From contig NZ_QVIO01000001.1 in NCBI RefSeq assembly GCF_003416895.1, positions 620,001 to 684,000 of the forward strand: DNA of 64,000 bases, read 5' to 3'. Below are positions 21,504 to 29,199 of the stretch, in pieces. Each line of letters starts with the position of its first letter. Within the stretch, counting starts at the first letter, position 1. A program made the position numbers and the translations under genes. This stretch comes from Duganella sp. BJB476. Lineage in GTDB: Bacteria > Pseudomonadota > Gammaproteobacteria > Burkholderiales > Burkholderiaceae_D. Below the pieces are notes generated by a model that saw nothing but the letters and a program-made list of their open reading frames with translations, had not been told where the DNA came from and ran no database searches.

Positions 21504-22787
21504 ATGGCTTACCATTCAACCGCCGACAGCGGCGACGACGATCCGGCCGTGCCACGGCCCTACGCGTGGCTGGTGTTCGCGCTCAGCTTCGGGCTGCTGA
21601 TCTCGGACTACATGTCGCGGCAGGTGCTCAACGCCGTGTTTCCGCTGCTGAAAAGCGAGTGGCTGCTGAGCGACTCCCGTCTCGGCCTGCTGTCGGGCAT
21701 CGTCGCGCTGATGGTGGGCTTGCTGACCTTCCCGCTGTCGCTGCTGGCGGACCGCTGGGGCAGGGTGCGCTGCCTGGTGCTGATGGCCGTGCTGTGGAGC
21801 CTGGCCACGCTGGGTTGCGGCCTGGCGCAGAACTACGAGCAGATGTTTGCGGCACGCTTCCTGGTCGGCGTCGGCGAGGCTGCGTATGGCAGCGTCGGCC
21901 TGGCGGTGGTGCTGTCGGTGTTCCCCAAGCATTTGCGGGCCACGCTGACCGGCGCCTTCATGGCCGGCGGCATGTTCGGCTCGGTGCTGGGCATGGGCCT
22001 GGGCGGCGGCATCGCCGCGCACCTGGGCTGGCGCTGGGCCTTCGCTGGCATGGCGCTGTTCGGCCTGGCGCTGGCGCTGCTGTATCCGCTGCTGGTGCGC
22101 GAGTCGCGCATCGCCCCCGGCCGCAGCGCGAACGATGGCCGGCAGCGCGCGCCGTTGCGCAGCCTGTTCAACAGCGCCTCGATCCGCGCCGTGTATGTCG
22201 GCAGCGGCCTGCAGCTGCTGGTGGGCGGCGCCTTCATCGTCTGGATGCCCAGTTATATGAACCGCTACTACGGCCTGGCTGCGGACCGTGCCGGCCTCGG
22301 TGCGGCGCTGGTGGTGCTGGCCAGCGGCGCCGGCATGATCCTGTGCGGTATGCTGAGCGACCGCATGTGCCGCCATGCGCCCGAACGCAAGATCTCGCTG
22401 GCGATCGCCTACTGCGTGCTCAGCGGCCTGCTGCTGTCGCTGGCCTTTGCGCTGGCGCCGGGCGTGCCGCAGATGGTGCTAATCTGCGCCGGCATGTTCC
22501 TGGCGGCCGGCACCACCGGTCCGGTCGGGGCGATGGTCGCCAACCTGACTCACCGTTCGGTGCACGGCACCGCCTTCGCCACGCTGACCCTGGCCAACAA
22601 CCTGCTGGGCCTGGCGCCTGGTCCGCTGCTGACCGGCGTGCTGGCCGACCGCTACGGCCTGGCGACGGCCTGCCGGCTGGTGCCCTTGGTGAGCGTGGTG
22701 GCGGCGCTGGTGTTCGTCTATGCGCGCCGCCACTACCTGCTCGACGTGCGCAACGCCGCCAGCCTGCAACTGAAGGTGGCCGCATGA
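21504..22787 (+). CDS. MFS transporter (organic acid type)
   Basis: A 427-residue major facilitator protein with about 12 membrane helices. The signature loop after helix 2 is seen in LLADRWGRVRCLV, and a helix 5 motif in GMFGSVLGMGLGG. The relationship is to anion:cation or aromatic acid symporters rather than drug exporters, judged from overall appearance only. It starts 5 bases after the BKACE stop, and its own stop overlaps the next start by 4 bases (ATGA), so it is deep within the operon and is the likely inner-membrane uptake route for the pathway substrate. Confidence 0.88.
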   Translation: MAYHSTADSGDDDPAVPRPYAWLVFALSFGLLISDYMSRQVLNAVFPLLKSEWLLSDSRLGLLSGIVALMVGLLTFPLSLLADRWGRVRCLVLMAVLWSLATLGCGLAQNYEQMFAARFLVGVGEAAYGSVGLAVVLSVFPKHLRATLTGAFMAGGMFGSVLGMGLGGGIAAHLGWRWAFAGMALFGLALALLYPLLVRESRIAPGRSANDGRQRAPLRSLFNSASIRAVYVGSGLQLLVGGAFIVWMPSYMNRYYGLAADRAGLGAALVVLASGAGMILCGMLSDRMCRHAPERKISLAIAYCVLSGLLLSLAFALAPGVPQMVLICAGMFLAAGTTGPVGAMVANLTHRSVHGTAFATLTLANNLLGLAPGPLLTGVLADRYGLATACRLVPLVSVVAALVFVYARRHYLLDVRNAASLQLKVAA

Positions 22788-23443
22788 AAACCATCTTGAA
22801 TCTCCACGTCGGCTTCGACTTCATTTGCCCGTGGTGCCTGATCGGCAAGCGCCATCTGCAGGATGCGCTGGCGCAGCTGCGCGCCGAACGGCCGGAGGTG
22901 GAAGTGCAGCTGCACTGGCTGGGCGTGCAGCTGCTGCCGACCGTGCCGCCACAGGGCTGGCCGTTCGAGGCCTTCTATCGTCAGCGCCTGGGCGGCGAGG
23001 CGGCGATGCGCCAGCGCCAGGCCATGGTGCAGCGCGCCGCCGACGCCGCCGGCGCCCGCATCGACTACGGCGCCATCGGCGTCATGCCGAATACGGCCGA
23101 CGCCCACCGGCTGCTGGCCTGGGCCGGCCTGCACGCCGGCGCGGCCCAGCGCGACGATTTGCTGGAGCGCCTGCTGCGCGCCTATTTCGAGGAGGGCGAC
23201 GACATCGGCAATCCGGTGGTGCTGCTGGCGCACGGCGAGGCGGCCGGCTTAGCCCGCGCCGCCATGCAGGCCGAATTGCGCGGCGCCGGGACGCCGTACC
23301 GCTCCGCCGACGTGCGCGCCGGCATGAGTGGCGTGCCGTTCTTCTCCATCAATGGCCGGTTGACGTTGACCGGCGCCCAGCCGCCGGCGGCGCTGCTGGC
23401 CGCCATGCGCGACGCGCTGGCCGACGCCGACTCGCCAGCCTGA
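22784..23443 (+). CDS. DsbA/FrnE-family thioredoxin-fold oxidoreductase
   Basis: A 219-residue cytoplasmic DsbA-like protein; no signal peptide is seen. The active site is CPWC (C15-C18) in FDFICPWCLIGKRH. The conserved cis-proline region is SGVPFFSINGR. The family (FrnE-like, 2-hydroxychromene-2-carboxylate isomerase related) includes disulfide isomerases and glutathione-dependent isomerases acting on ring or polyketide compounds. It is translationally coupled: ATGA overlap with the MFS gene upstream and TGATG overlap with the Rieske gene downstream. The role may be an isomerisation step or protection of thiol enzymes; the sequence does not distinguish them. Confidence 0.9.
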   Translation: MKTILNLHVGFDFICPWCLIGKRHLQDALAQLRAERPEVEVQLHWLGVQLLPTVPPQGWPFEAFYRQRLGGEAAMRQRQAMVQRAADAAGARIDYGAIGVMPNTADAHRLLAWAGLHAGAAQRDDLLERLLRAYFEEGDDIGNPVVLLAHGEAAGLARAAMQAELRGAGTPYRSADVRAGMSGVPFFSINGRLTLTGAQPPAALLAAMRDALADADSPA

Positions 23444-23769
23444 TGACTTCCCGCATCGAAATCGATCCCGCCCGGCTGCCGGCGGCGGGCGGACACGCCT
23501 GGCTGCGGCTGGAAGGCTGGTGCATCGCCCTGTTCCACGCCGACGGCCGCTACTACGCGCTGGACGACAGCTGCCCGCACCAGGGCGCCTCGCTGGCCGG
23601 CGGCAAGGTGGTCGACGGCAAGGTGCAGTGCCCGGCGCACGGCCTGCGCTTCGACCTCGCCACCGGCTGCCTGCAGAACGTACCGACGGTGAAAGTCGTC
23701 ACCTATCCCATCCACATTGAAGAGGGCAGGGTTTATCTGAGCCTGCCCGGCCCGGAGGCCACATCATGA
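23443..23769 (+). CDS. Rieske [2Fe-2S] ferredoxin-like protein
   Basis: A 108-residue single-domain Rieske protein. Cluster ligands are C44 and H46 in SCPHQGAS and C63 and H66 in QCPAHGLRF, with the expected spacing. Such proteins are ferredoxin subunits of ring-hydroxylating dioxygenases or NirD-like electron carriers. No oxygenase alpha subunit or reductase is encoded in the block, so its electron partner must be elsewhere, or it is a stand-alone redox sensor. It overlaps the DsbA-like gene by one base (TGATG) and the YeiH gene by four (ATGA), so the three are made together. Confidence 0.92.
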   Translation: MTSRIEIDPARLPAAGGHAWLRLEGWCIALFHADGRYYALDDSCPHQGASLAGGKVVDGKVQCPAHGLRFDLATGCLQNVPTVKVVTYPIHIEEGRVYLSLPGPEATS

Positions 23770-24782
23770 ATACCGCAGTCCTGAGCAGTACCCATCAACG
23801 CCTGCGCGAGCTGGCGCCGGGCTTCGTCGTCAGCGCGATGGTGGCGGCCGCCGCCAGTTTCCTGTCCGAGCACTACGGCGCGCCGGTGATGCTGTTTGCC
23901 CTGCTGCTGGGCATGGCGCTCAATTTCCTGTCAGCCGAGGGCCAGTGCAAGCCCGGCATCGAATACACGGCGCGCACCGTGCTGCGGCTGGGCGTGGCGC
24001 TGCTGGGCCTGCGCCTGACGCTGGCGCAGATGGCGGCGCTGGGCTGGCGGCCGGTGGTGATGGTGGTGTTGATCGTCACCGTCACCATCCTGCTGTCCAT
24101 CGTGGTGGCCAAGGCGCTGGGCTTCAACCGGCTGTTCGGCCTGCTGACCGGCGGCGCCACGGCGATCTGCGGCGCCTCGGCCGCGCTGGCGCTGGCCGCC
24201 GCGCTGCCGGCCCATCCGCAGAAGGAGAAGGCCACGCTGTTCACGGTGATCGGCGTGTCGGCGCTGTCGACGGTGGCGATGATCGCCTACCCGATGATAT
24301 GCCGCTGGTTCGAGCTGTCGCCGCAGCAGGCCGGCGTGTTCCTGGGCGGGACCATCCACGACGTGGCGCAGGTGGTCGGCGCCGGCTACAGCATGTCGCG
24401 CGAGACCGGCGACGCCGCCACCGTGGTCAAGCTGATGCGGGTGGCGATGCTGCTGCCGGTGATCCTGTGCGCCACGCTGGTCACGCGCGCGCAGAGCGCC
24501 AGTGCAGGCGAGGGCGGCAAGCGTCCGCCGCTGCTGCCTGGCTTCGCGGTCGGCTTCCTGATACTGGCCTGCATCAACAGCACCGGCTGGGTGCCGGCGG
24601 CCGTGCAGCAACTGGGCAACGACGCATCGCGCTGGGCGCTGACCATCGCGATCAGTGCGCTGGGCATGAAAACCCAGCTGAAGGAATTGGCGGCGGTCGG
24701 CATCAAGCCGATCGCGCTGATGGTAGGAGAGACGGTGTTCCTGGCTGCATTGGTGATGTTGCTGATGCACTGGGGCCTGTAA
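23766..24782 (+). CDS. YeiH-family putative sulfate/anion exporter (UPF0324)
   Basis: A 338-residue inner-membrane protein with about ten helices, of the YeiH/UPF0324 family (PSE, putative sulfate exporter). Conserved family sequences are seen: LRLGVALLGLRLT, GGATAICGASAALA and GGTIHDVAQVVGAGYSMS. Relatives are often linked to sulfonate catabolism or taurine use, where they are proposed to export sulfite or sulfate. It is translationally coupled to the Rieske gene. Along with the TauD-like dioxygenase it makes release of a sulfur oxyanion in the pathway a reasonable hypothesis. Confidence 0.9.
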   Translation: MNTAVLSSTHQRLRELAPGFVVSAMVAAAASFLSEHYGAPVMLFALLLGMALNFLSAEGQCKPGIEYTARTVLRLGVALLGLRLTLAQMAALGWRPVVMVVLIVTVTILLSIVVAKALGFNRLFGLLTGGATAICGASAALALAAALPAHPQKEKATLFTVIGVSALSTVAMIAYPMICRWFELSPQQAGVFLGGTIHDVAQVVGAGYSMSRETGDAATVVKLMRVAMLLPVILCATLVTRAQSASAGEGGKRPPLLPGFAVGFLILACINSTGWVPAAVQQLGNDASRWALTIAISALGMKTQLKELAAVGIKPIALMVGETVFLAALVMLLMHWGL

Positions 24783-24803
24783 ACCAAAACGATAGGGATC
24801 ACG

Positions 24804-26000
24804 ATGAAAAAAACGATATTGGCCTGCGCTGTGTTGGCCGCGTGCGGCTCCGCCGGCGCCGACGAGGGCAGCTTGAACATCAGCGGCTTCGGCTCGCTGG
24901 GCGTCGCCAAGAGCAACACGAACGAAGCGCAGTTTGTCCGCTACAACCAGGCCGAAGGCATCGGCGACCACGCCCGCATCGGCCTGGACACCAATCTTGG
25001 CCTGCAGGCCAGCTATGGCTTCAACGAGCGCCTGTCCGGCACGGTGCAGGTGCTGACCCGCAAGAACACCAGCCCGACCTTCACCACCGACCTGACCTGG
25101 GCCTTCCTCAAGTACAAGGCCACCGATGAGCTGAACGTGCGCGTCGGCCGCGTCGCGCTGCCGGTGTTCATGATCTCGGATTACCAGAACGTCGGCTACG
25201 CCAACACCATGATGCGGCCGCCGGTGGAGATGTACGCGCAGGCGCCGATCGAGTCGGCCGACGGCATCGACTTCAACTACCAGCGCGCGCTGGGCGACAC
25301 CACGCTGAACGCGCAGGGCGTGCTGGGTGTGAGCCGGGGCAAGCTGTTCCTGGTCAGCACCGGCACGGTGGCGACCTACCGCGCGCCGGTGCGCGGCCTG
25401 AGCGTGTCGGCCGAACACGGCCCGCTGACGCTGCGCGCGTCCTGGCTGGGCGCGTCCATGAGCAGCAACGACATCACGCCGGTTAATGCGCTGGCCGGCA
25501 CGCTGCGCAGCGTCGGCTTCGGCCAGCTGGGCGACGACCTCGCGGTCAGCGGCAAGAAGATGACCTTCGCCGCCGTCGGCGCCACGCTGGACTGGAACAA
25601 GCTGCTGCTGCAGGCGGAATACGGCCAGCGCCGCGCCAAGGACAAGGTCTACATCCCCAGCACCAATTCCTGGTACGCCATGGCCGGCTATCGCATTGGC
25701 AAGGTGCTGCCTTACTACACCCACGCGGCGGCCAAGGGCGCTGGCACCTCGATCACGCTGCCGGCGGGCTTCCCGGCCAGCGGCGCCTTGTCCAGCGCGG
25801 TGCGCGGCGCGCTGACCGCGTCGGAGCAAAGTTCCGACACGCTGGGCGTGCGCTGGGACTTCGCCAAGTCCGTCGACCTCAAGGTGCAAGTGGACCGGGT
25901 CCATCCGCACCAGCGCAACGGCATGCTGATCTACGCACCGGCCACCGGCTTGCAGCGCAGCGTGACCGTGGCCGCCGCCTCGCTCGATTTTGTCTTCTAA
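24804..26000 (+). CDS. Outer-membrane porin-like beta-barrel
   Basis: A 398-residue exported protein: signal peptide (CAVLAACGSAGA|DEGSLNISGFGSLG) followed by alternating strands and a C-terminal aromatic residue (AAASLDFVF), the signature recognised by the BAM complex. It resembles the general porin-like or DcaP-type barrels of Betaproteobacteria found with small phosphate-binding-like proteins. The gene starts 21 bases after the YeiH stop and is followed 10 bases later by such a protein. Substrate unknown; it may admit the pathway substrate through the outer membrane. Confidence 0.85.
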   Translation: MKKTILACAVLAACGSAGADEGSLNISGFGSLGVAKSNTNEAQFVRYNQAEGIGDHARIGLDTNLGLQASYGFNERLSGTVQVLTRKNTSPTFTTDLTWAFLKYKATDELNVRVGRVALPVFMISDYQNVGYANTMMRPPVEMYAQAPIESADGIDFNYQRALGDTTLNAQGVLGVSRGKLFLVSTGTVATYRAPVRGLSVSAEHGPLTLRASWLGASMSSNDITPVNALAGTLRSVGFGQLGDDLAVSGKKMTFAAVGATLDWNKLLLQAEYGQRRAKDKVYIPSTNSWYAMAGYRIGKVLPYYTHAAAKGAGTSITLPAGFPASGALSSAVRGALTASEQSSDTLGVRWDFAKSVDLKVQVDRVHPHQRNGMLIYAPATGLQRSVTVAAASLDFVF

Positions 26001-26010
26001 GGAACTCTCC

Positions 26011-26409
26011 ATGCATAAGCTGACTCTCGCCGCCATATTGTGCGCAGCCGCGCTGACGGCGCAGGCGGAAACCGTCGTCATCGTCAACAAGGCCAACCCG
26101 GCCACCCGCATGTTCTCGGAGCAGGCGGCCCAGTTCTTCCTCGGCAAATCGAATATGTTCACGCCGGTCGACCAGCCGGAAAACTCGGCCATCCGCGCCG
26201 ACTTCTATCACAAGGTGGCGGACAAGGATCCGGCGCAGATAAAGGCGATCTGGTCCAAGCTGGTGTTTACCGGCAAGGCCACGGCGCCGAGGGAATTCGG
26301 TTCGAACGCGGAGATCAAGAAGGCTGTCGCGGCCGATCCGAAAGCCATCGGCTACATCGACAAGGCGGCGCTGGACGACAGCGTCAAGATGATCCTGAGC
26401 CTGCCGTAG
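26011..26409 (+). CDS. Small PstS-like periplasmic protein
   Basis: A 132-residue secreted protein. The signal peptide ends at AQA|ETVVIVNKANP, and the mature part resembles the first half of phosphate-binding proteins of ABC transporters (a PBP-like domain). A full PstS is about 320 residues, so this is a one-lobe version, a type often encoded after a porin in Betaproteobacteria. The ATG at 26011 was chosen because the signal peptide starts there, after a GGAA element; an earlier TTG-type start is unlikely. No ABC permease is present. It may bind an anionic ligand near the porin. It ends 4 bases from the convergent AraC gene. Confidence 0.82.
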   Translation: MHKLTLAAILCAAALTAQAETVVIVNKANPATRMFSEQAAQFFLGKSNMFTPVDQPENSAIRADFYHKVADKDPAQIKAIWSKLVFTGKATAPREFGSNAEIKKAVAADPKAIGYIDKAALDDSVKMILSLP

Positions 26410-26413
26410 AGGC

Positions 26414-27433
26414 TTAGCCGGGCGCCGTGTAGGGCTTGCCGTTGGCGGCCCGCCACGCGGCCGGCGTGGCGCCGAACTGGGCGGTGAACCAGCGCGTGAA
26501 GCTGCTGGCCATGGAATAGCCCAGCAGGTCGCCGATGCGCGCCAGCGAGTAGCTGGGGTTGTTCATATAGCGCTGCACCAGGTCGCGCCGCACCTCGTTG
26601 ATCAAATCGCTGAAGTTGGCGCCGTCATCCTCCAGCCGGCGCTGCAGCGTCCGCACATTCATGCCCAGCGCCGCCGAGATCTGCTCGATCGTCGCGCGGC
26701 CCATCGGCAGCAGCAGGTAGATCGCCTTGCGCACTTCAAACACCAGCGACGCTTCACCCACGGCCGGCAGCGAGTCGACAAAGCGCTGCGCATAGCGCGC
26801 CATGGCGGGATCGGCGCGCGGATTGGGGGCGTCGAAGGCGGCAGCGGGGCAGGCGATGCCGTTGAACTCGGCGCCGAACTGCACCGGGCAGCCGAACACG
26901 CGGCGGTGGATGCGCGCATCGTCCGGCGCATCGTGGCTGAAATTGACGCTGACCGGGCGCCACGCGGCGCCCAGCACGCTGGCGCACAGGCGCGCCATCA
27001 CGCCCAGCGCCAGCTCGGTGGCCTGGCGGCAGGGCAGCGGCGTATCGGTCACCACTTCCTCGCGGATGATCACCAGTTCGCCCACCTCTTCGATGTAGAT
27101 CGCCAGTGCGCGGTTCAGCAGGTGGCGGTATTGCACCGTCACCTTCAGCGCGTCGCGCAGCGTGGCCTGGTGGGTCAGCAGCAGGGCCACCGCGCCCAGG
27201 TCGGAAAACTGGCGCGACTCGGCCATGCGCAGGCCGAAGGTGGCGCAGCCGCTGCGGGCGGCGGCGTTTTCCAGCAATTGCACGGCGGCGTGCACGGGGA
27301 TGGAAAAGTCCGGGTCCTGCAGCATCTTCTTGTTCAGTCCCACCTCGGCCAGTTCGGACTGCGGATTGAGCCCCAAATGCAGGGCGACTTCCAGGAAGTT
27401 GGTGAGTACGGCTGCGCGGACCAGTGTGGACAT
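26414..27433 (-). CDS. AraC-family regulator with arabinose-binding-like N-domain
   Basis: A 339-residue transcription factor. The N-terminal region (about 1-200) resembles the PF12625-type ligand-binding domain of OruR/ArgR-like AraC proteins. The C-terminal double helix-turn-helix is clear (TIEQISAALGMNVRTLQRRL and the typical second helix region DLLGYSMASSFTRWF). The ATG at 27433 was preferred to an upstream in-frame start at 27544 because homology begins there and a GGAA lies just upstream. It is convergent with, and only 4 bases from, the end of the catabolic block, so it is the natural candidate regulator of that block. No binding site could be assigned. Confidence 0.9.
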   Translation of the reverse strand: MSTLVRAAVLTNFLEVALHLGLNPQSELAEVGLNKKMLQDPDFSIPVHAAVQLLENAAARSGCATFGLRMAESRQFSDLGAVALLLTHQATLRDALKVTVQYRHLLNRALAIYIEEVGELVIIREEVVTDTPLPCRQATELALGVMARLCASVLGAAWRPVSVNFSHDAPDDARIHRRVFGCPVQFGAEFNGIACPAAAFDAPNPRADPAMARYAQRFVDSLPAVGEASLVFEVRKAIYLLLPMGRATIEQISAALGMNVRTLQRRLEDDGANFSDLINEVRRDLVQRYMNNPSYSLARIGDLLGYSMASSFTRWFTAQFGATPAAWRAANGKPYTAPG

Positions 27434-27595
27434 TAAGGGGCGTTTCCTTTGGTATGCCGGCACAGGGAGACCGGCCCGGAAATTGTAACGGTGATCGCTT
27501 GCTATTGGCAACCGGCAGGGAGCCGGTGTGGTAAAAACGGACACGTATTCAGGGGCCTACGGAGCTCCATGAAGTTGGAGTCCAATGTGGCGCGT

Positions 27596-27730
27596 TCATG
27601 AGGCAACCACTCGGTTACGGCCGCCTTCTTTGCCGCGATACAGTGCCTGATCGGCTCGGGCGAGCGCTGACTGCCAGGTTTCGCCCCGATTAATCTGGGC
27701 CACCCCAAACGTCATTGTCACAGGCACGCG
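27596..27730 (-). pseudogene. C-terminal fragment of a GGDEF (diguanylate cyclase) gene
   Basis: Only the end of a GGDEF domain is present: VTMTFGVAQINRGE, then ALARADQALYRGKEGGRNRV, then a stop. The catalytic GGDEF motif and everything upstream are missing. Immediately beyond, at about 27720-27730, the sequence turns into an unrelated open tail on the other strand, so this is a deletion or rearrangement junction. The fragment is not expected to be functional. Confidence 0.7.
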
Positions 27731-27825
27731 CCGATTACTTGCTGGGACGGCTGCGGCTGGCGGCCGCCGCCGGCGATTTGAGCGAAGAGACCCTGCGCGC
27801 GCTGGGTCCCTGGTTTGCATCCTGA
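27694..27825 (+). pseudogene. Unidentified truncated coding tail
   Basis: An in-frame segment with typical coding character (ADYLLGRLRLAAAAGDLSEE and onward to a TGA at 27823-27825) but with no start codon other than a poor TTG, and a stop at 27691-27693. It abuts the GGDEF fragment on the other strand. It looks like the 3' end of a gene whose front was lost in the same rearrangement. I do not recognise the family. Confidence 0.4.
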
Positions 27826-27856
27826 TAGACCGCATGCGCTACTACTGGAGAACGAC

Positions 27857-28069
27857 ATGTTGCAGAAAATCTATGACGAGGGTTCGAATCCGGAACAGGG
27901 CGCGCAACCCCAGCGCCGGCGCGAGGACACAGAACGCGCATATACGGCGCCGTTCCGCGCCGCCATCGATTTCTTCCGGCTGGACGCGGAGCGCCGCCGG
28001 CCCGCGCCGGCCGAGAACGCCGTCATGGCAGAGCCGCGTATTTTTGGCACCAACCAATCAGGCAACTGA
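27857..28069 (+). CDS. Hypothetical small charged protein
   Basis: A 70-residue product beginning MLQKIYDEGSNPEQG. It is highly charged and arginine-rich with no hydrophobic helix, signal or recognised motif. A GGAG element eight or so bases before the ATG and the downstream spacing to another orphan gene (19 bases) support translation. It lies just after the broken GGDEF region in a stretch of less regular base composition. No function can be proposed. Confidence 0.5.
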   Translation: MLQKIYDEGSNPEQGAQPQRRREDTERAYTAPFRAAIDFFRLDAERRRPAPAENAVMAEPRIFGTNQSGN

Positions 28070-28088
28070 TTTTTTTAGGAAGTTGTAT

Positions 28089-28706
28089 ATGCAATCCCTA
28101 CCTCCCACTGCCGATGCCGAATCAGCGGTAAGTGACATGCTTCATAACGTCAGCAAGCTGGGGCGGCTGGCGTGCGAAGTGCTGAACAACAGCGGTGAGC
28201 TGCTGGAACGTGTGCTGACATACACCCGTGAGGGAATTGAGGAAAGTTGCAAGGTCAGTGCATCGCTCAGTATGTTCTTGCGACGATTGGAGGAGGGGGG
28301 CGGGCAGCTATCCGGTAATTCAGTGTCGGTTGACGAACTGATGGCCGCCACTGCGACGGCACGCCAACTCAAGCTTCGAACGTTCGAAACGCTGGTGCGG
28401 GTTCGCTGGCTGGTCGGTGTCGAGAGCATTTCCGAGCGTTATTACTGGAGAGGCGTAAACTCCGATACTACAATGATTCAGCAGCACGCAAGCCTTGCCG
28501 GACTGACGAGGAGCGCTGCTTTGGCGGGTGGTCATCGGACCAGCGCCGAGGCAGAGATCCGAGCCATCGAGCATGGTATCGTTGCCATGTCCCAGGTGGC
28601 CCGCCGTCACCGCTCAGTAGCTGATCGCGCCTTGCTGACGATGGAGAGCCTGCAAGCGCAGGCCGCTCAGTTTGTACGCCTGATGGAACAAGCACAACTA
28701 TCGTAA
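28089..28706 (+). CDS. Hypothetical helical protein
   Basis: A 205-residue protein, unrecognised. It is predicted by eye to be almost entirely alpha-helical with several amphipathic stretches, soluble, without signal peptide or membrane helix. The ATG at 28089 follows an AGGAAG site. GC content and codon use are lower and less biased than in the flanking genes (AT-rich third positions are common), which suggests acquisition from elsewhere. It is probably co-transcribed with the 70-residue orphan upstream. The next gene, vapC, points towards it. Confidence 0.65.
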   Translation: MQSLPPTADAESAVSDMLHNVSKLGRLACEVLNNSGELLERVLTYTREGIEESCKVSASLSMFLRRLEEGGGQLSGNSVSVDELMAATATARQLKLRTFETLVRVRWLVGVESISERYYWRGVNSDTTMIQQHASLAGLTRSAALAGGHRTSAEAEIRAIEHGIVAMSQVARRHRSVADRALLTMESLQAQAAQFVRLMEQAQLS

Positions 28707-28711
28707 TTTGC

Positions 28712-28723
28712 AGGGATATCCCT
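28712..28723. repeat. Palindrome AGGGATATCCCT
   Basis: A perfect 12-base palindrome just after the orphan gene, followed by a T-rich tract (TTCTTTG then eight T). It contains the GGGATAT half-site that is repeated four times in the vapBC promoter. It may be the 3' end signal of the orphan gene, an extra VapBC binding site, or coincidence. Confidence 0.35.
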
Positions 28724-28797
28724 TCTTTGATTTTTTTTGCTCTTTGCCCGGACTGTCGAGGTAACGAGGAGGGCGCTTGCCAGGAAGATCCAGGCGC

Positions 28798-29199
28798 CTA
28801 CAGAGTCCAATCTTCCACGCGTAGCCCTGGCACGCGTTCAAATTCGCGTCGATTATTGGTGACGACGATTAGCCCGCGCGAACGGGCATGGCCGGCGATC
28901 ATCTGGTCATAGGGGCCAACTGGCGTGCCAGCCCGGGCCAACTCTGCGCGGATCTGTCCGGCGTGCGCGGCGGCATGGCTGTCGAAGTCCAATACCTCCA
29001 GGCGGGCCGCGAAGCCTTCCACTTCCGCCAAGTTTCGCGTCGGGTTGGCCGACTTCTCCACGCCGTAGAAAAGCTCCATCAAGGTAACCGTGCTGATGCA
29101 CATCAAACCATGCTGCCGTATGAACATCTCCCGAACCGGGGCCGGCTTGTTCTTAATGGTGAAAATGCAGATATTGGTGTCAAGCATGAACTTGAGCAT
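28798..29199 (-). CDS. vapC: VapC-type PIN-domain toxin
   Basis: A 133-residue PIN-domain ribonuclease of type II toxin-antitoxin systems; relatives cut initiator tRNA or other RNA. Acidic active-site positions are present: D7 (MLDTNICIF), E42 (MELFYG) and D97 (YDQMIAGHA), with N115 in the TNN motif. Length is normal for VapC. The start codon follows the antitoxin stop with no gap (TAAATG), so the two are translated together. It looks intact. The target RNA cannot be predicted. Confidence 0.93.
   Translation of the reverse strand: MLKFMLDTNICIFTIKNKPAPVREMFIRQHGLMCISTVTLMELFYGVEKSANPTRNLAEVEGFAARLEVLDFDSHAAAHAGQIRAELARAGTPVGPYDQMIAGHARSRGLIVVTNNRREFERVPGLRVEDWTL

Noticed and set aside
23931..26192. 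Large minus-strand open frame opposite the YeiH and porin genes
   Set aside because: Spans two well-supported plus-strand genes and their boundary; composition is that of an antisense shadow.
27434..27595. Possible small gene or RNA between the AraC gene and the GGDEF fragment
   Set aside because: No frame with start and ribosome-binding site; only short GC-rich inverted repeats without T-tract.
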